A stretch of DNA of 64,000 nt from Periconia sp. R9002. Taxonomy: Eukaryota > Ascomycota > Dothideomycetes > Pleosporales > Periconiaceae. The stretch lies in contig JAMAHW010000011.1 of the NCBI GenBank assembly GCA_023627715.1, positions 558,001 to 622,000 on the forward strand, read 5' to 3'. The translations under genes and the position numbers were made by a program. A model generated the notes under the pieces. It saw only the letters and a list, made by a program, of their open reading frames with translations. It made no database searches and had not been told where the DNA came from. This document shows, piece after piece, positions 10,536 to 20,297 of the stretch (position 1 is its first letter; the number at the start of each line of letters is the position of its first letter).

Positions 10536-11767
10536 CGTCTTCTCCTCTGTATCCGTTCAAACGATGCAATCGATGCACTATGGCGAGCGTTTGTTCTGCC
10601 CCTATCGCTATCAGCCATGCCTTGCCGGATACGATGGCTCAAGGTTCGCGATGTGCTTACATAATCTCCAAGCCAATCACATCACGTGTGTCCTGATTCA
10701 CTGCATGTCTTGGCATTCACCGCTGCAGTCCACCCTTAGCAGGCAGAGCTCTTGATATGCACAAAAAAACTATAGTATCTTGAGTCTTTGATGTCAGGAT
10801 AGAAGGAATCCTAGATTTCATAGCTGCAACTCTCATGGCCACGCTGTCATGAAGGAACATGTTCAGAGTGAATCGCGTTTGTTATACCAATGTTCTAACT
10901 GCATCATGGCACCATCTGTGAAATACGCACTCCAGCAGTATTTTTAAAACTTCAGTATCTCTGTATCTCTTTTTAGACGTTCCAATGGCAAGTCTCAATA
11001 GTGCAATCTTCTCAATTCAATCGCTGCTGTACAAGCTTGCAACAGTGACTATTTCTGCGGCAGATACCGATGGTACCATCCCAATCACTGAAGCATGTAA
11101 ATATATCCTACCCAACCCCCCCTCCCCCCCTTGCAACGTTGTAAATTGCCTGTTTTGTCTCTGCGCCTGGAGACTACTATGTGATGTACTGCCTGGCGCT
11201 GCAGCTACTGCAACCCATACCACAGCAAGCAACCAACTACAATCCGTCCGCTCATCGACATCAAACAAAGCAGAGTACGGGACACACATAACAATCGCAC
11301 TCTCCTGACGGCGAGCTTCTCATTGGCGTGGGGCACCGCGCTGCTTCCTGTGGTAGGGCCCGTGCTGTTCACTCATCGTTTGCAACAGTTACCTCGCCTT
11401 CCTCGCACAATACCAGGCGTTTGTTCATGTACGCCAAGACACCTGTCTTCTCAACGCACAAAACCTTTCCCTCCCCCGCTCAAAACCTCGATTCGATTCA
11501 CCGACCCTCACTTACACCACTGCCTACTTCTGAGCATCTTTTCTGCCCTTCTGAGCATCCTCTCTGCCAACCTTCTAGCCACCCTCTTTACCAATCCCAA
11601 GCTTTAAGCATCTCACTTGCCCTGAGCAACTTCTTTTGCCTTGAGCATCTCCCTCCGCCCACCTTTGAGCACTCTCTTTGTCTGCCTCTGAGCACCACCC
11701 TTTTCCCAAGAGCCCTTCATCTCCTTCTATCAATTGTTCCCTCGAAGCTCAGGCTGCAACAATCACA
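10536..11767. other. Intergenic with degenerate GAGCA repeats
   Basis: Upstream region of both the transcription factor (leftward) and the SUMO-like protein (rightward). It contains a degenerate tandem array near 11525-11700 in which TGAGCA/TTGAGCA recurs every 20-30 bp in a CT-rich context, probably within the 5' UTR of the downstream gene. No supported ORF. Confidence 0.55.
11525..11700 (+). repeat. Degenerate TGAGCA-containing short repeats
   Basis: At least six TGAGCA cores (one as TAAGCA) in about 175 bp, each followed by a CT-rich tail such as TCTTTTCTGCC or TCTCTGCC. Spacing is irregular (about 19-30 bp). It could be an eroded minisatellite or a CT-rich leader in the 5' UTR. Confidence 0.5.
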
Positions 11768-13591
11768 ATGCAGTTCAAGCTTTTCTCGGCCGTTTCGCAG
11801 AAATTCTGCAAGCGAGTCTACATTCACACGGTAGACGGGCCACGTGAGATCCGCCAGTCGCCCCAGCTTCCCAAGCCACCTCGATACCTCACGAGACAGA
11901 AGGAGACGTCGGAGCAGCGACTCGCCCGCCCTCCTGTCTCCTTGGACTCATTGGAACCCATTCCCATCGACTACGATGAGTCTGAAGCGCGAGAAATCCG
12001 TGCCGTCATTGAGGCCGCCGAGGAGGCCAGCCGACGACAAGCCATCGAGGCCCATGAAGTCGCCCGCCTGCAAGCCATCCGCCAACAGTATGATGAGCAA
12101 ACAAACGCCATCCATGCAGGAACCATCCAAATCCCCGAGGACTGGGAAGCCAACACCATCCCCACCCTCACCACCATCTGGAGCAAAGTCTCCCCCATCT
12201 TCCAGGCCGCCACGGTCCAAGAACTCCGACTTGCGACCACCATCAACATCCTTACCCTGGAGGCAGAGCTCATCTCGCCTGCCATCACCCGCCTGCTAGC
12301 CTGGGGCAAAAACCAGCGCGACCCTCGTCTCCTCGCCCAGACCGGATGGAACGTCAACCTCGTCGAGCAATTCCACGGGGTGGTGACCCAAGTCTTGTTC
12401 CTTTGCTCTCCGGAGCTCTCATCCAAAATCGGTGTGATCGTCAGCATCCTCCGAGAATTCGAGCAGCAGTATGCCCAGATGCTGCGTGCTGAAGAAGAAG
12501 CCCTTCACATGAAGGCACAATCAGAATCTCGACAAGCCGCCACAGAGGCGCAACAGGAAGAATCTCGAAAAGCCGCCAATGAGGCGCACATGGAAGAAAT
12601 GAAGCGACGCTTCAAAGAGAACCGCGCTCAGCAGCAGCTCGCGGCATCAGTTTCAGCATCCGCTCCGGTCCCGGTTCCTGCTCCCGCTCCAGTGTCTCCC
12701 GCTCCGGTCCAGGTTCCCGCTCCCACCCCCTTTGGCCCCTGTGTTCCCGCGCCCTCTGCCGGAGCTCCTCCCCGCCGGGCCCCCATCCCCTTCTCCATGG
12801 GCACCTTCACCCTCAAGCCCAGCGCGCCCTCCCCCTGCGCCCCCATCACCACCACCACCTCGCCCTTCGCGTCCTTGGAGGTCTCTTCCTCCTCCTTCGG
12901 GTCTTCGGCGTCTTCCTTCGGGTCCTTGGCCTCCTCTTCGACGTCCTCCTTCTCCTCGGCGTCCTCCCTCTCCCCCTTCGCGGCATTGAAGCCCGCCTCC
13001 TCCTTCTCCTCCTTCTCCTCCTTCGCGTCCTCCTCCGCGCCCTCCGTCGACTCGGAGATGAAGGAAGCTCCCGCTCCCGCCCCCCTCCCGGCGCCGGTGA
13101 CCTTCCCCGAGGAAATGGAGGATGTCGTCTTCCGGGGTCCCGCGCCCGCGCCCGCGCCCGCCCCCTTCCCCTCCGCGCGAGCACGCCCCCCTCCCTTCGA
13201 CGAGGAAATGGGCAACAACCCCATCCCCACCACCAAGCCCACCTCTCTCCCCTCCGCGCCCGCGCCCGCACCTCCTGCCGTCGACTCCGAGATGGACGAC
13301 GCACCCCTCCCCCCCTCCTCCTCTTCCACCTCCCGCCCGGCAGTCAAGCCCGAGCCCTCCCTCCCCAAACAGCGCCTCTTCCTCAAGAGTAAGGATGGCC
13401 GCGCCTGGCGCGTCAAGGTCACCAAGGTGACACCCATCGCGGCCATTGTGGAGAAGGTCCGGGGGTTCATGGGGTTGGGGGAGGAGGCGGTGGTGACGCT
13501 GCTTGTGGATGGTGAGAGGTTGGGCGTGGACGGGGTGGTGGGGGATTCCGAGATTGAGGATGAGGATTGTGTGGAGGTGCATGTGCGGTAG
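11768..13591 (+). CDS. Low-complexity protein with C-terminal SUMO/ubiquitin-like domain
   Basis: Single exon, 607 aa from ATG 11768. Residues about 60-110 and 235-300 are Ala/Glu/Arg/Gln-rich and likely helical or coiled-coil. Residues about 300-530 are Ala/Pro and Ser/Phe repeats with recurrent acidic motifs (SEMKEAP, EEMEDV, EEMGNN, SEMDDAP) that may be short interaction motifs. The last about 70 residues (RLFLKSKDGRAWRVKV to EDEDCVEVHVR) have the alternating strand-helix pattern of a Rad60/SUMO-like beta-grasp fold, with a loop DGERLGVDG and acidic final strand. No C-terminal di-Gly is present, so it is not a conjugated modifier. Function unknown; SUMO-mimic scaffolds such as Rad60/Esc2 are the nearest idea. 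Confidence 0.7.
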   Translation: MQFKLFSAVSQKFCKRVYIHTVDGPREIRQSPQLPKPPRYLTRQKETSEQRLARPPVSLDSLEPIPIDYDESEAREIRAVIEAAEEASRRQAIEAHEVARLQAIRQQYDEQTNAIHAGTIQIPEDWEANTIPTLTTIWSKVSPIFQAATVQELRLATTINILTLEAELISPAITRLLAWGKNQRDPRLLAQTGWNVNLVEQFHGVVTQVLFLCSPELSSKIGVIVSILREFEQQYAQMLRAEEEALHMKAQSESRQAATEAQQEESRKAANEAHMEEMKRRFKENRAQQQLAASVSASAPVPVPAPAPVSPAPVQVPAPTPFGPCVPAPSAGAPPRRAPIPFSMGTFTLKPSAPSPCAPITTTTSPFASLEVSSSSFGSSASSFGSLASSSTSSFSSASSLSPFAALKPASSFSSFSSFASSSAPSVDSEMKEAPAPAPLPAPVTFPEEMEDVVFRGPAPAPAPAPFPSARARPPPFDEEMGNNPIPTTKPTSLPSAPAPAPPAVDSEMDDAPLPPSSSSTSRPAVKPEPSLPKQRLFLKSKDGRAWRVKVTKVTPIAAIVEKVRGFMGLGEEAVVTLLVDGERLGVDGVVGDSEIEDEDCVEVHVR

Positions 13592-14641
13592 GTGGTTGGT
13601 TTTGGGTGGGTTGGATTGAGATTGGTGTTTTTGTGGTGTTTTTGTTTTTCTGGTGTTTTGGTTTTTGTGTAAGTGATGCAAGGAGCATCACCCGTGACGG
13701 CGTTCATGGTCTGGGTCATGATACCCCCCTTAGTTTGTTTTCTTCTTTGATACCCAATAGAACCTAATACCACCCCATCATCCCATACCTCACCTACTTC
13801 AAACCGTGACTTCATACCCCTCCCACCCACATCCATCCCTCCATCTGCGAACTAACCGTGCATTCTCAGCCTTCTCGATTATGTATACGTACTTTGTGAA
13901 TCTGCGGGTAGGTGCTTGGGGTGTGTGTGTTTAACGATGTAAGGCTGCGTGTCGTCGAAATTTTATAATAGGAATAAGTACATAAGTAATAATAACTTAT
14001 ATGTGCTTTGCAAATGCAAAGTTACATCCCCATAAACTTCAACATTTTCTACACACCTTTCCCCCTCCGCCCAGGAAACACATTAAAAGCTTAGATAGCG
14101 ACCACAGCACCACCGCACCCATCAAGAAACTCCCTCCCTCACTCCAACCACAAACCCCAGCCCACCACACCACTCCACTTATCCCGCACGTCGTAACGTC
14201 CTCCCAGCCTTCTCGATTCTTCTTGTGTATTTTGCTTTCGCGTGTTTATATCCCTGTTTAATATGATGGATGGTTGTGGTGATGGTGGTGAGGTTCGAGG
14301 GGGATGTATCTGCTCTCAAAACTCCTCCGTTCTTATTCCATGTGGGATTTTTTTCCAGATGAAGGTGTTCTTTGATGCAATTGCCGCGGTTTCGGTGTTG
14401 AGATCAGACATGAGGCATTGGACTTTGAGCGGTGTTTTGGGATCGGATAGATTACTGTCTGGAGAGAGTTAGACATTTGTGGATGGAGATGGAGGGTCTG
14501 AGGGATGTGGGTTTCGGTGGAGTTGTCGAGTCCAAGGTTTCTTACGTAGTTTTTGACTTCTGCGTGGCAGCTTCGACACGCGATAGTTATGCATGTTATC
14601 GTGGCAGTAGTTCAACGTTATAGCCCTCGAAGTTTATTCTT
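13592..14641. other. Intergenic between convergent genes
   Basis: 3' flanks of the SUMO-like gene and of the PTH11-like gene. AT-rich near 13960-14010, with a short palindrome CTTTGCAAATGCAAAG at 14004-14019. No gene supported. Confidence 0.55.
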
Positions 14642-15821
14642 TCATACACTGTCGATTGCATGTACGGCTCCACGAGGTGAGGTAAGTCGTATCTCGCTTT
14701 CCGCATGCACGACCTCAGATAAATGGGCGTCGTTCTCCTGATGAGATCGAGCGGTAGATTTACGGGACCAAGTAGAGCGCCAGTTCGCAATAATATTTTG
14801 GATCGAATCTCGTTTGGGTAGAAGCGGGCGATAGGTAGGTAAATTGCCACAGATAATAGCCATGCCTAGTTCCGTGCCCGTCCATAGCATGCCGTATTCG
14901 ATGGGGAGATCTAAATATAAGTTAGAGCATGTGGGGTGTAGGTGTCTGTGGAGATGTATTGCGCACTTATTTTGGGATTCCAGATCGCTTCTGTGTAGGC
15001 GATTCCTAACACTGATACCACGACGATTCTGAGGTGTTTTTTGTAAGGTTGGTGAGGTTTTGGATGGGTTCATGTATGTACTTACAAGCTACCTACAAGG
15101 AACACGCCCGCAGCTTGGAGTTTCTGTCGCAGCGGGATACGAAGTTTAGGCACGACGATCATGGGTAACACAAGGATCGCAACGTCCACAGCGGGGTTCA
15201 AGAACCGATGGACGGTCAAGAAGACAGACGATCGCATGCACGTTGGGTCTTGGCCTGGTGTGTTCCACATGAACATCTTGCATTGCGGCAAAAAATATAT
15301 GATGGCGGATATCACGATCCCCGAGACGAACCAGAGAACGGAAAGCACAGCCATGACGAGCGCGGAATTCTGGAACCATGTCAAGCAGTCGAAGATGGAG
15401 CGGTAAAAAGCCAGGATGGAAAGCTTCACAGAAGTGATGGCGAATAGGTAGAGTACTCTCAATGTCCACATAACCTGTACTACTTAGACATTAGGCTGCG
15501 ACGAGGATCGCTGCGACTTTACCTCGTGATGGCTCGTCTGGGCCAGTTCAGGAAACCTCATAGCTCCTGCAATCACTACAACAACCCATCAGAGGAGCCA
15601 AACAACACATCTCCGCAGCTTATCTTACAATATATCAGCAATCCCACCCACGCGTAAAACGCGGCCAACGTCACAAACATCCAGTAGTCGTCATCCTTCA
15701 GCGGCCGCTTGACTCTCCGCTTCGCGATCGGGCGCGCAATAACCGACAACGTACCCGCGACGAGGAAGAACACCGCAAGTGCGATAACCCCGATACCCGC
15801 ATTAGAAAACGGAGCAGCCAT
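14642..15821 (-). CDS. PTH11-like / fungal rhodopsin-domain membrane protein
   Basis: Five exons on the minus strand: 15821-15629, 15575-15523, 15474-15086, 15028-14967, 14910-14642; introns 53, 48, 57 and 56 bp; 321 aa. Hydrophobic segments alternate in the pattern of the fungal rhodopsin/PTH11 family: an N-terminal TM, KDDDYWMFVTLAAFYAW, VKLSILAFYRSIF, a loop with conserved Cys (QCKMFMWNTPGQDPTC), then FLNPAVDVAILVLPM, and near the C-terminus TELGMAIICGNLPTYRPLL, which is diagnostic. The cytosolic tail is short and no CFEM domain precedes it. Exon 4-5 uses a GTGCGC donor with a CTAAC branch site, the least certain junction. Relatives are orphan GPCR-like proteins; the ligand is unknown. Confidence 0.82.
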
Positions 15822-16746
15822 TCCACATGCACTACTTCGAAAAATCGAAAAATCAGAAAAATCAGACTTTTATGGGAAAGGGACACATAAATAGAACGCA
15901 TGTTTTCTCAGCTGCCAGCGTCAGAAAAAAGGCAGTACGGTGGGGCGGTGCCGCGGATCCCATACGCAGGTCCTCTCTCTATGGGGCAGCTGCAGTCAGC
16001 ATGATACCCGGGGGTGGGATCGATAAGATTTGAGCGAATAAGCGTTCGTATGTGCCCCGTCCTGCACCGACGCTTTTACTCGTCTTGTAGAACATGTGGT
16101 TATGTTTGGTTGCGGGGGCGCGGTTATAACCCAAAACGGGCGATTCGTTTATTCCAAACGGGCAACTCCGAGGATTTCAGAGGCGGTGCATACATACAGA
16201 ATACACAGTGTCTACGAGCTTTTAGCTTAGTTTTTTTGCCACTCATACCATAAACTTGGGATAAAGTGTGGCAGAGGTTCACGCTCGCTATTGTTTATCA
16301 AGAATGGAAAGGTGTTCGTAGGCATGGCATGATGGAATTGTGGCCTTTTTTTTTGTCAACGAATCAAATGCCTGCACCACTCAATATACTCTCGAAAACC
16401 GACCCATACCATGCGCATCAGCAACAGGGTTTGAGTGACAAGTGGCCTTCCCCCGGCTCTCTCTCTCTTTCTTTTGTCTTCTTCTGGCTTGAAACATGAG
16501 TCGCGCGCTTCTTCTCCTGCGACGTATGATTTTCCAGAGCTTGAGAAGATGGATAGCTCGCTGTATCAACACCGATAAAGAAATGCAGTATATGTTGGAA
16601 CCCACAGTGCACACTTGTCTGGATGTTGTCTGACATCCCAAGATTGGAGGCGGGATTGTTGTACCTTGGCACCTTGGTACCGGGAACCGTACCGACCGAA
16701 CACAAAAGCATTGCCAGAATCATCCTGAGACATACGTATAAGTCCA
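15822..16746. other. Intergenic
   Basis: Promoter side of the PTH11-like gene and 3' side of the NACHT gene. No repeat copies found and no ORF with recognisable features. Confidence 0.55.
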
Positions 16747-19410
16747 TCATTTACGTAGCCATCTCGACATGGCCGAGCTTTGCATTTGATCCAAAGCCCC
16801 CGCTTGAACCCTTTTCGCAGCTTTTTCCCACCGAGGTTCGATTGGCTTCATGCGAACCTTGAATCCCTTCTCCCTACCAATTTGTATCATGATCTGAGCC
16901 ACGTCGTCCCACCCATTTTTCGTGGCCCACCAGAAAGCGTCGACATCATCTTGTGAGCCGATCGAGAATCCATTCGCTCCTGCTTCTGCTAGAACCCGCG
17001 ATGCTTCTTTTTGTCGGCGAAAACAGGCAACTTGTAGCGCAGTGGAACCGTACCTGCCTCCGGGCTGCTCCAGATCGAGTTCGGGATTCTGCAAGATGAT
17101 GGCTTTTACTAATGATGCGAAGCCAAATGATGCTGCGTAGTACAACGGTGAAGACCTCGAGATGACATCCGGCTCGAGTCCTGTAGCGAGCAAACTCACC
17201 CAGAATCCATAGTTGCCGCATCGACTGTGCTGTTTCGTCGAAAAGAATTCGCTGATGTGTTCCCATTCCATCGCGTTTTCATTACGAATATGCAAAGGCC
17301 AGTTATGAGCTGCGTATTCCAGGAGAGGGTATTCGTATAGGGCATCGACTACCTGTGACTTGAATGAAGAACAGCCAATGCGAAAAGGTGAAAAGGACAG
17401 ATATCGTAGACAGGTGCACATGATGGTATGGTGGGCCTCTCCCTCGCTGATCATAAACTGCGACACATCGCTTTTCTCAATATATGACGAGGAAAGAAAT
17501 GTTTTGACGGAAGCATGGCCAAGTGTGATCAAGCCGGTGTCCCGGTTGTAATCCAAGAGTCCTTGACCAAGTGTAACTATCTGCTTCGGGTCCTGAAGGC
17601 GCGTATCACTGTCGAGATCGGTGTCATCCTCTTCAACGACAATAGCTTCGCATAGTTCGCGCAAATACAAAGGACGTGTTGCGTAGCAGAGCCATAAGAG
17701 TGCTCTCCTCAGGTAGGTGTGGTGTCTTGTTCCGGGCGCGGTTTTGGAGAGGATGCGATGGTAAACTTCGTTGAGATCTTGAGGCATACTGGCTAGAGCG
17801 CTTCGGACATCGCGGCCAGTAAGCTGTCTAGAAACGCGTGTAATCTGGGACTCGGCGTATCGAAATCTTCGAGCCATTAGTATATGAATAGCGTGAGATG
17901 GTATAAGACTCACACGCCACCGGAATGACTCAGTATAGCTCTTCGGACCTCACTCTGCAGTGATGTACTTAGACTGCCAAGGGTTTTACCTGACGCTATC
18001 CGCTCATTGACAAATGTGGCCACGTCTTTGTCTACCTCATGTGCTGACATGAACTCTTGGAATATTTTGAGATTCCTCAACGGCATTTCTGTGTTCATGG
18101 GAGCCGTGCTGGTGATCAATAAGCGTATGTTCTTCGAGGAGTTGGCTATGGCTAGTAACATGTTCAGAACAGCATCAACTTCGTCGCACTCATTAATGGC
18201 GTCCAGGAATAGATAAACACGCTCAAGCGCCCGCGTATGCTCTCTGAAAATTTCTAACATTTCCTCGATGTTCAAGCTGGGTGTGGCCTGTTTCTTGGCC
18301 AGATCTAGAAATTTGGCAGATAGCGCGTCATACAAAGTTGGACTGGCGTGGCACAGTTGGACTAATATCGACGATATGATGTTGGCAGGGTCTTGCGAAG
18401 CGAGCGTACTGAATGAGCAATAAAAATATGCGATTCCGGTGAAAGAAATGTCTTGGTACGCGGCTTTGATTCTTTCCACGGTATGTGCTCTGACGTACTA
18501 AGTTAATAAAGATGTCTTCAACGTGGTAGTAGGGCAGACCTACAACAACGTTGTTTTGCCAGAACCGGCTTAGCCATAATACAAATCAGCAGTGTCGCAG
18601 TCACCGTTATACATTACTTGGGAACTAGGGAAACTCACACTTCCCGTGAAGCCAGACTATCCTAGAAGCACCAGGTGGAGATTCACGCAAGGCACGAAAA
18701 GTACCATCAAAGAACCACAAGCCCGTCTTCGGCTCAACTGACCTCACCGCACTTTGATGTATCCTATCCGGACCCACAGGGGCAAGCCACTTGAACAGGA
18801 TCTCCTTATCTGCCTCTACGTACGGTAAGCTAGCAACCGTTCGGACCGTACCGCGTCACTTACCGAGAGTTTGTAACTCGCGTGATTCACGATCGTTTCT
18901 CACCTCGTCTCTCAAATTTGCGATTTCTGTGATAATTTCGTAGCTCTGTGTCCTATTATTCTTAACACCAAATGCTCATATCGGGTTGATCCGTGTTACT
19001 CACAAGCTGTCACCCATCATCAACATCAAGAACCCACTTTTTACCCGCTCCAGCTTATCAAAGTGACCCTTGATGTCTTTTTTCTTGCTACCCCAAGTCA
19101 TCCGCTGCAATAGGCTCCCGGTGGCTGAAGTCTTTGGCTCCAGCAAAATCTGCAGTTGGTGAAGTGTGATGTTTGCCATACCTAGCAGCCGCGAAAACTC
19201 TGAAGAGTCGTACTTGAGTGTAGTTCCTCTTGAAGCACCAAACCTAAGGGATTCGATGTAATCTAAAATCCCCTTGAGAGACATTAGCTCCCCTATGTAA
19301 CGTTGTATGTCCACTTTAGCCTCTTTTGCATCCGCGTAGTAACTGAGTAGCAGTTGGGCTATAGGTGGTATCGCCAGTATAATACCCGCGATCGATATTG
19401 GATCTGCCAT
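16747..19410 (-). CDS. NACHT-type STAND NTPase with ankyrin-like repeats (fungal NLR)
   Basis: Six exons on the minus strand: 19410-19004, 18952-18864, 18815-18639, 18568-18544, 18489-17914, 17866-16747; introns 51, 48, 70, 54 and 47 bp; 797 aa, all phases closing. Residues 1-135 form the helical N-terminal domain common in fungal NLRs (ADPISIAGIILAIPPIAQLL). IVWLHGKSGSGKTTL (Walker A at 223-231) is split by an intron, and VYLFLDAINECDE (about 324-335) is the Walker B. The winged-helix/linker region has LEYAAHNWPLHI, then about residues 650-750 hold ankyrin-like units (SPLYYAASFG, GSTALQVACF). Such proteins are intracellular receptors, some of which trigger heterokaryon incompatibility. The repeats are few and diverged, so ligand-repeat expansion is not evident. 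It lies 888 bp downstream of the ATPase-HET gene, on the same strand. Confidence 0.87.
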
Positions 19411-19596
19411 AATGAGATTTGAAAGTACGGAGTATTCATTCGACCATACAGTATTGCTGTACGTTGAGGCTGAAGTCAGCTCGAGGCAGGTGGGGCAGGT
19501 CAGCCAGAAAAGGTAAGGCGCCCTTTTGGAGAGCGACATTAATAACACGATTTTACGCTCTTTTATCAAAAGCTTTTTACAAAACCCTCCTAAACC

Positions 19597-19632
19597 TTTT
19601 TTTAAACTGGACCTAGGTAGCATAGGTAGTAT
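19597..19632 (+). repeat. Short dispersed repeat, copy 1
   Basis: About 35 bp resembling 38436-38470: a T-run, AACTGG, TAG, TAGC and GGTAGTAT in the same order and spacing, with mostly transition differences. Both are followed by AT-rich sequence ending in TTATAAA. Probably the end of a decayed element. Confidence 0.45.
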
Positions 19633-19783
19633 GACTATTCTAAGTGTATGATATTTATTTATAAAACGACTTGATAGGATATATCAATTTTGTTACGTCC
19701 CTTCAGAACGGATGTGCTGTCAAACTACAAGTGAACATAACGCTTGGAATATAGGCGTACGAGGAGCAACATGGTAAACCCCG

Positions 19784-19905
19784 GGTACATGAATATTGAT
19801 TGTTGAAACACCAGGTGGCGTGGCACCAGTTGACATTGAGGCATTGTTTGATCATCAATTGATGTACGGTAACCACTCGAGTTCTACGTTACCAACTTTG
19901 GATCC
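19784..19905 (+). mobile_element. Diverged MITE, copy 3
   Basis: Related to the 101-bp element at 7479-7579: shares GGTAC at the left end, an ACACCANGTGGCGTGGC block, GATGTACNGTAACCAC, and AACTTTG near the right end, in the same order. About 20 bp longer in the middle. The relation rests on block similarity, so confidence is moderate. Confidence 0.5.
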
Positions 19906-20297
19906 GCAAAATATGGGGCAAGGAGCTGTCATTCCTTAAAGATTTGCGGGTTTTCAGTTACTCAGCCACGGGTAATACCATTGATACTTACCACGTCGAA
20001 TCATGACATTTGAAAAGTTGACTAGCCTAGCAAAATATTATGGTGTAAGGCTAGGCAAAAGGCATTGCTATATGTTACATTGGGTGAATTTGTCTCTCGG
20101 GTATATGAGGATAACTTCTACGATATATATTGAGAGCCTCCTGTCACTAATTCATGGTTCTTCAAACAGTTAAGTTGCCGCACCCAGAAGCATTAGGTCT
20201 CAACATGTTCTTCCGTGGCTATTTGCTTTAGGTTTTATCTTGGTATATTAATGTCAACCTAGATTGTCGCCCCTACGTAATCCATACATAGAGCATC

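Larger units (their letters stand above)
19411..20297. other. Intergenic between two defence-like genes
   Basis: Upstream of the NACHT gene and downstream of the ATPase-HET gene. Holds a short dispersed repeat near 19597-19632 and the diverged MITE copy at 19784-19905. AT-rich, no coding region. Confidence 0.6.

Noticed and set aside
10985..11308. 107-codon ORF upstream of the SUMO-like gene
   Set aside because: Overlaps an equally long reverse ORF and shows no family features.
12628..13836. Long minus-strand ORF of about 400 codons
   Set aside because: It lies antisense to the low-complexity SUMO-like gene and is open only because GC-rich Ser/Pro/Ala codons rarely make stops in the reverse frame. 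The product is Gly/Arg/Glu simple sequence.
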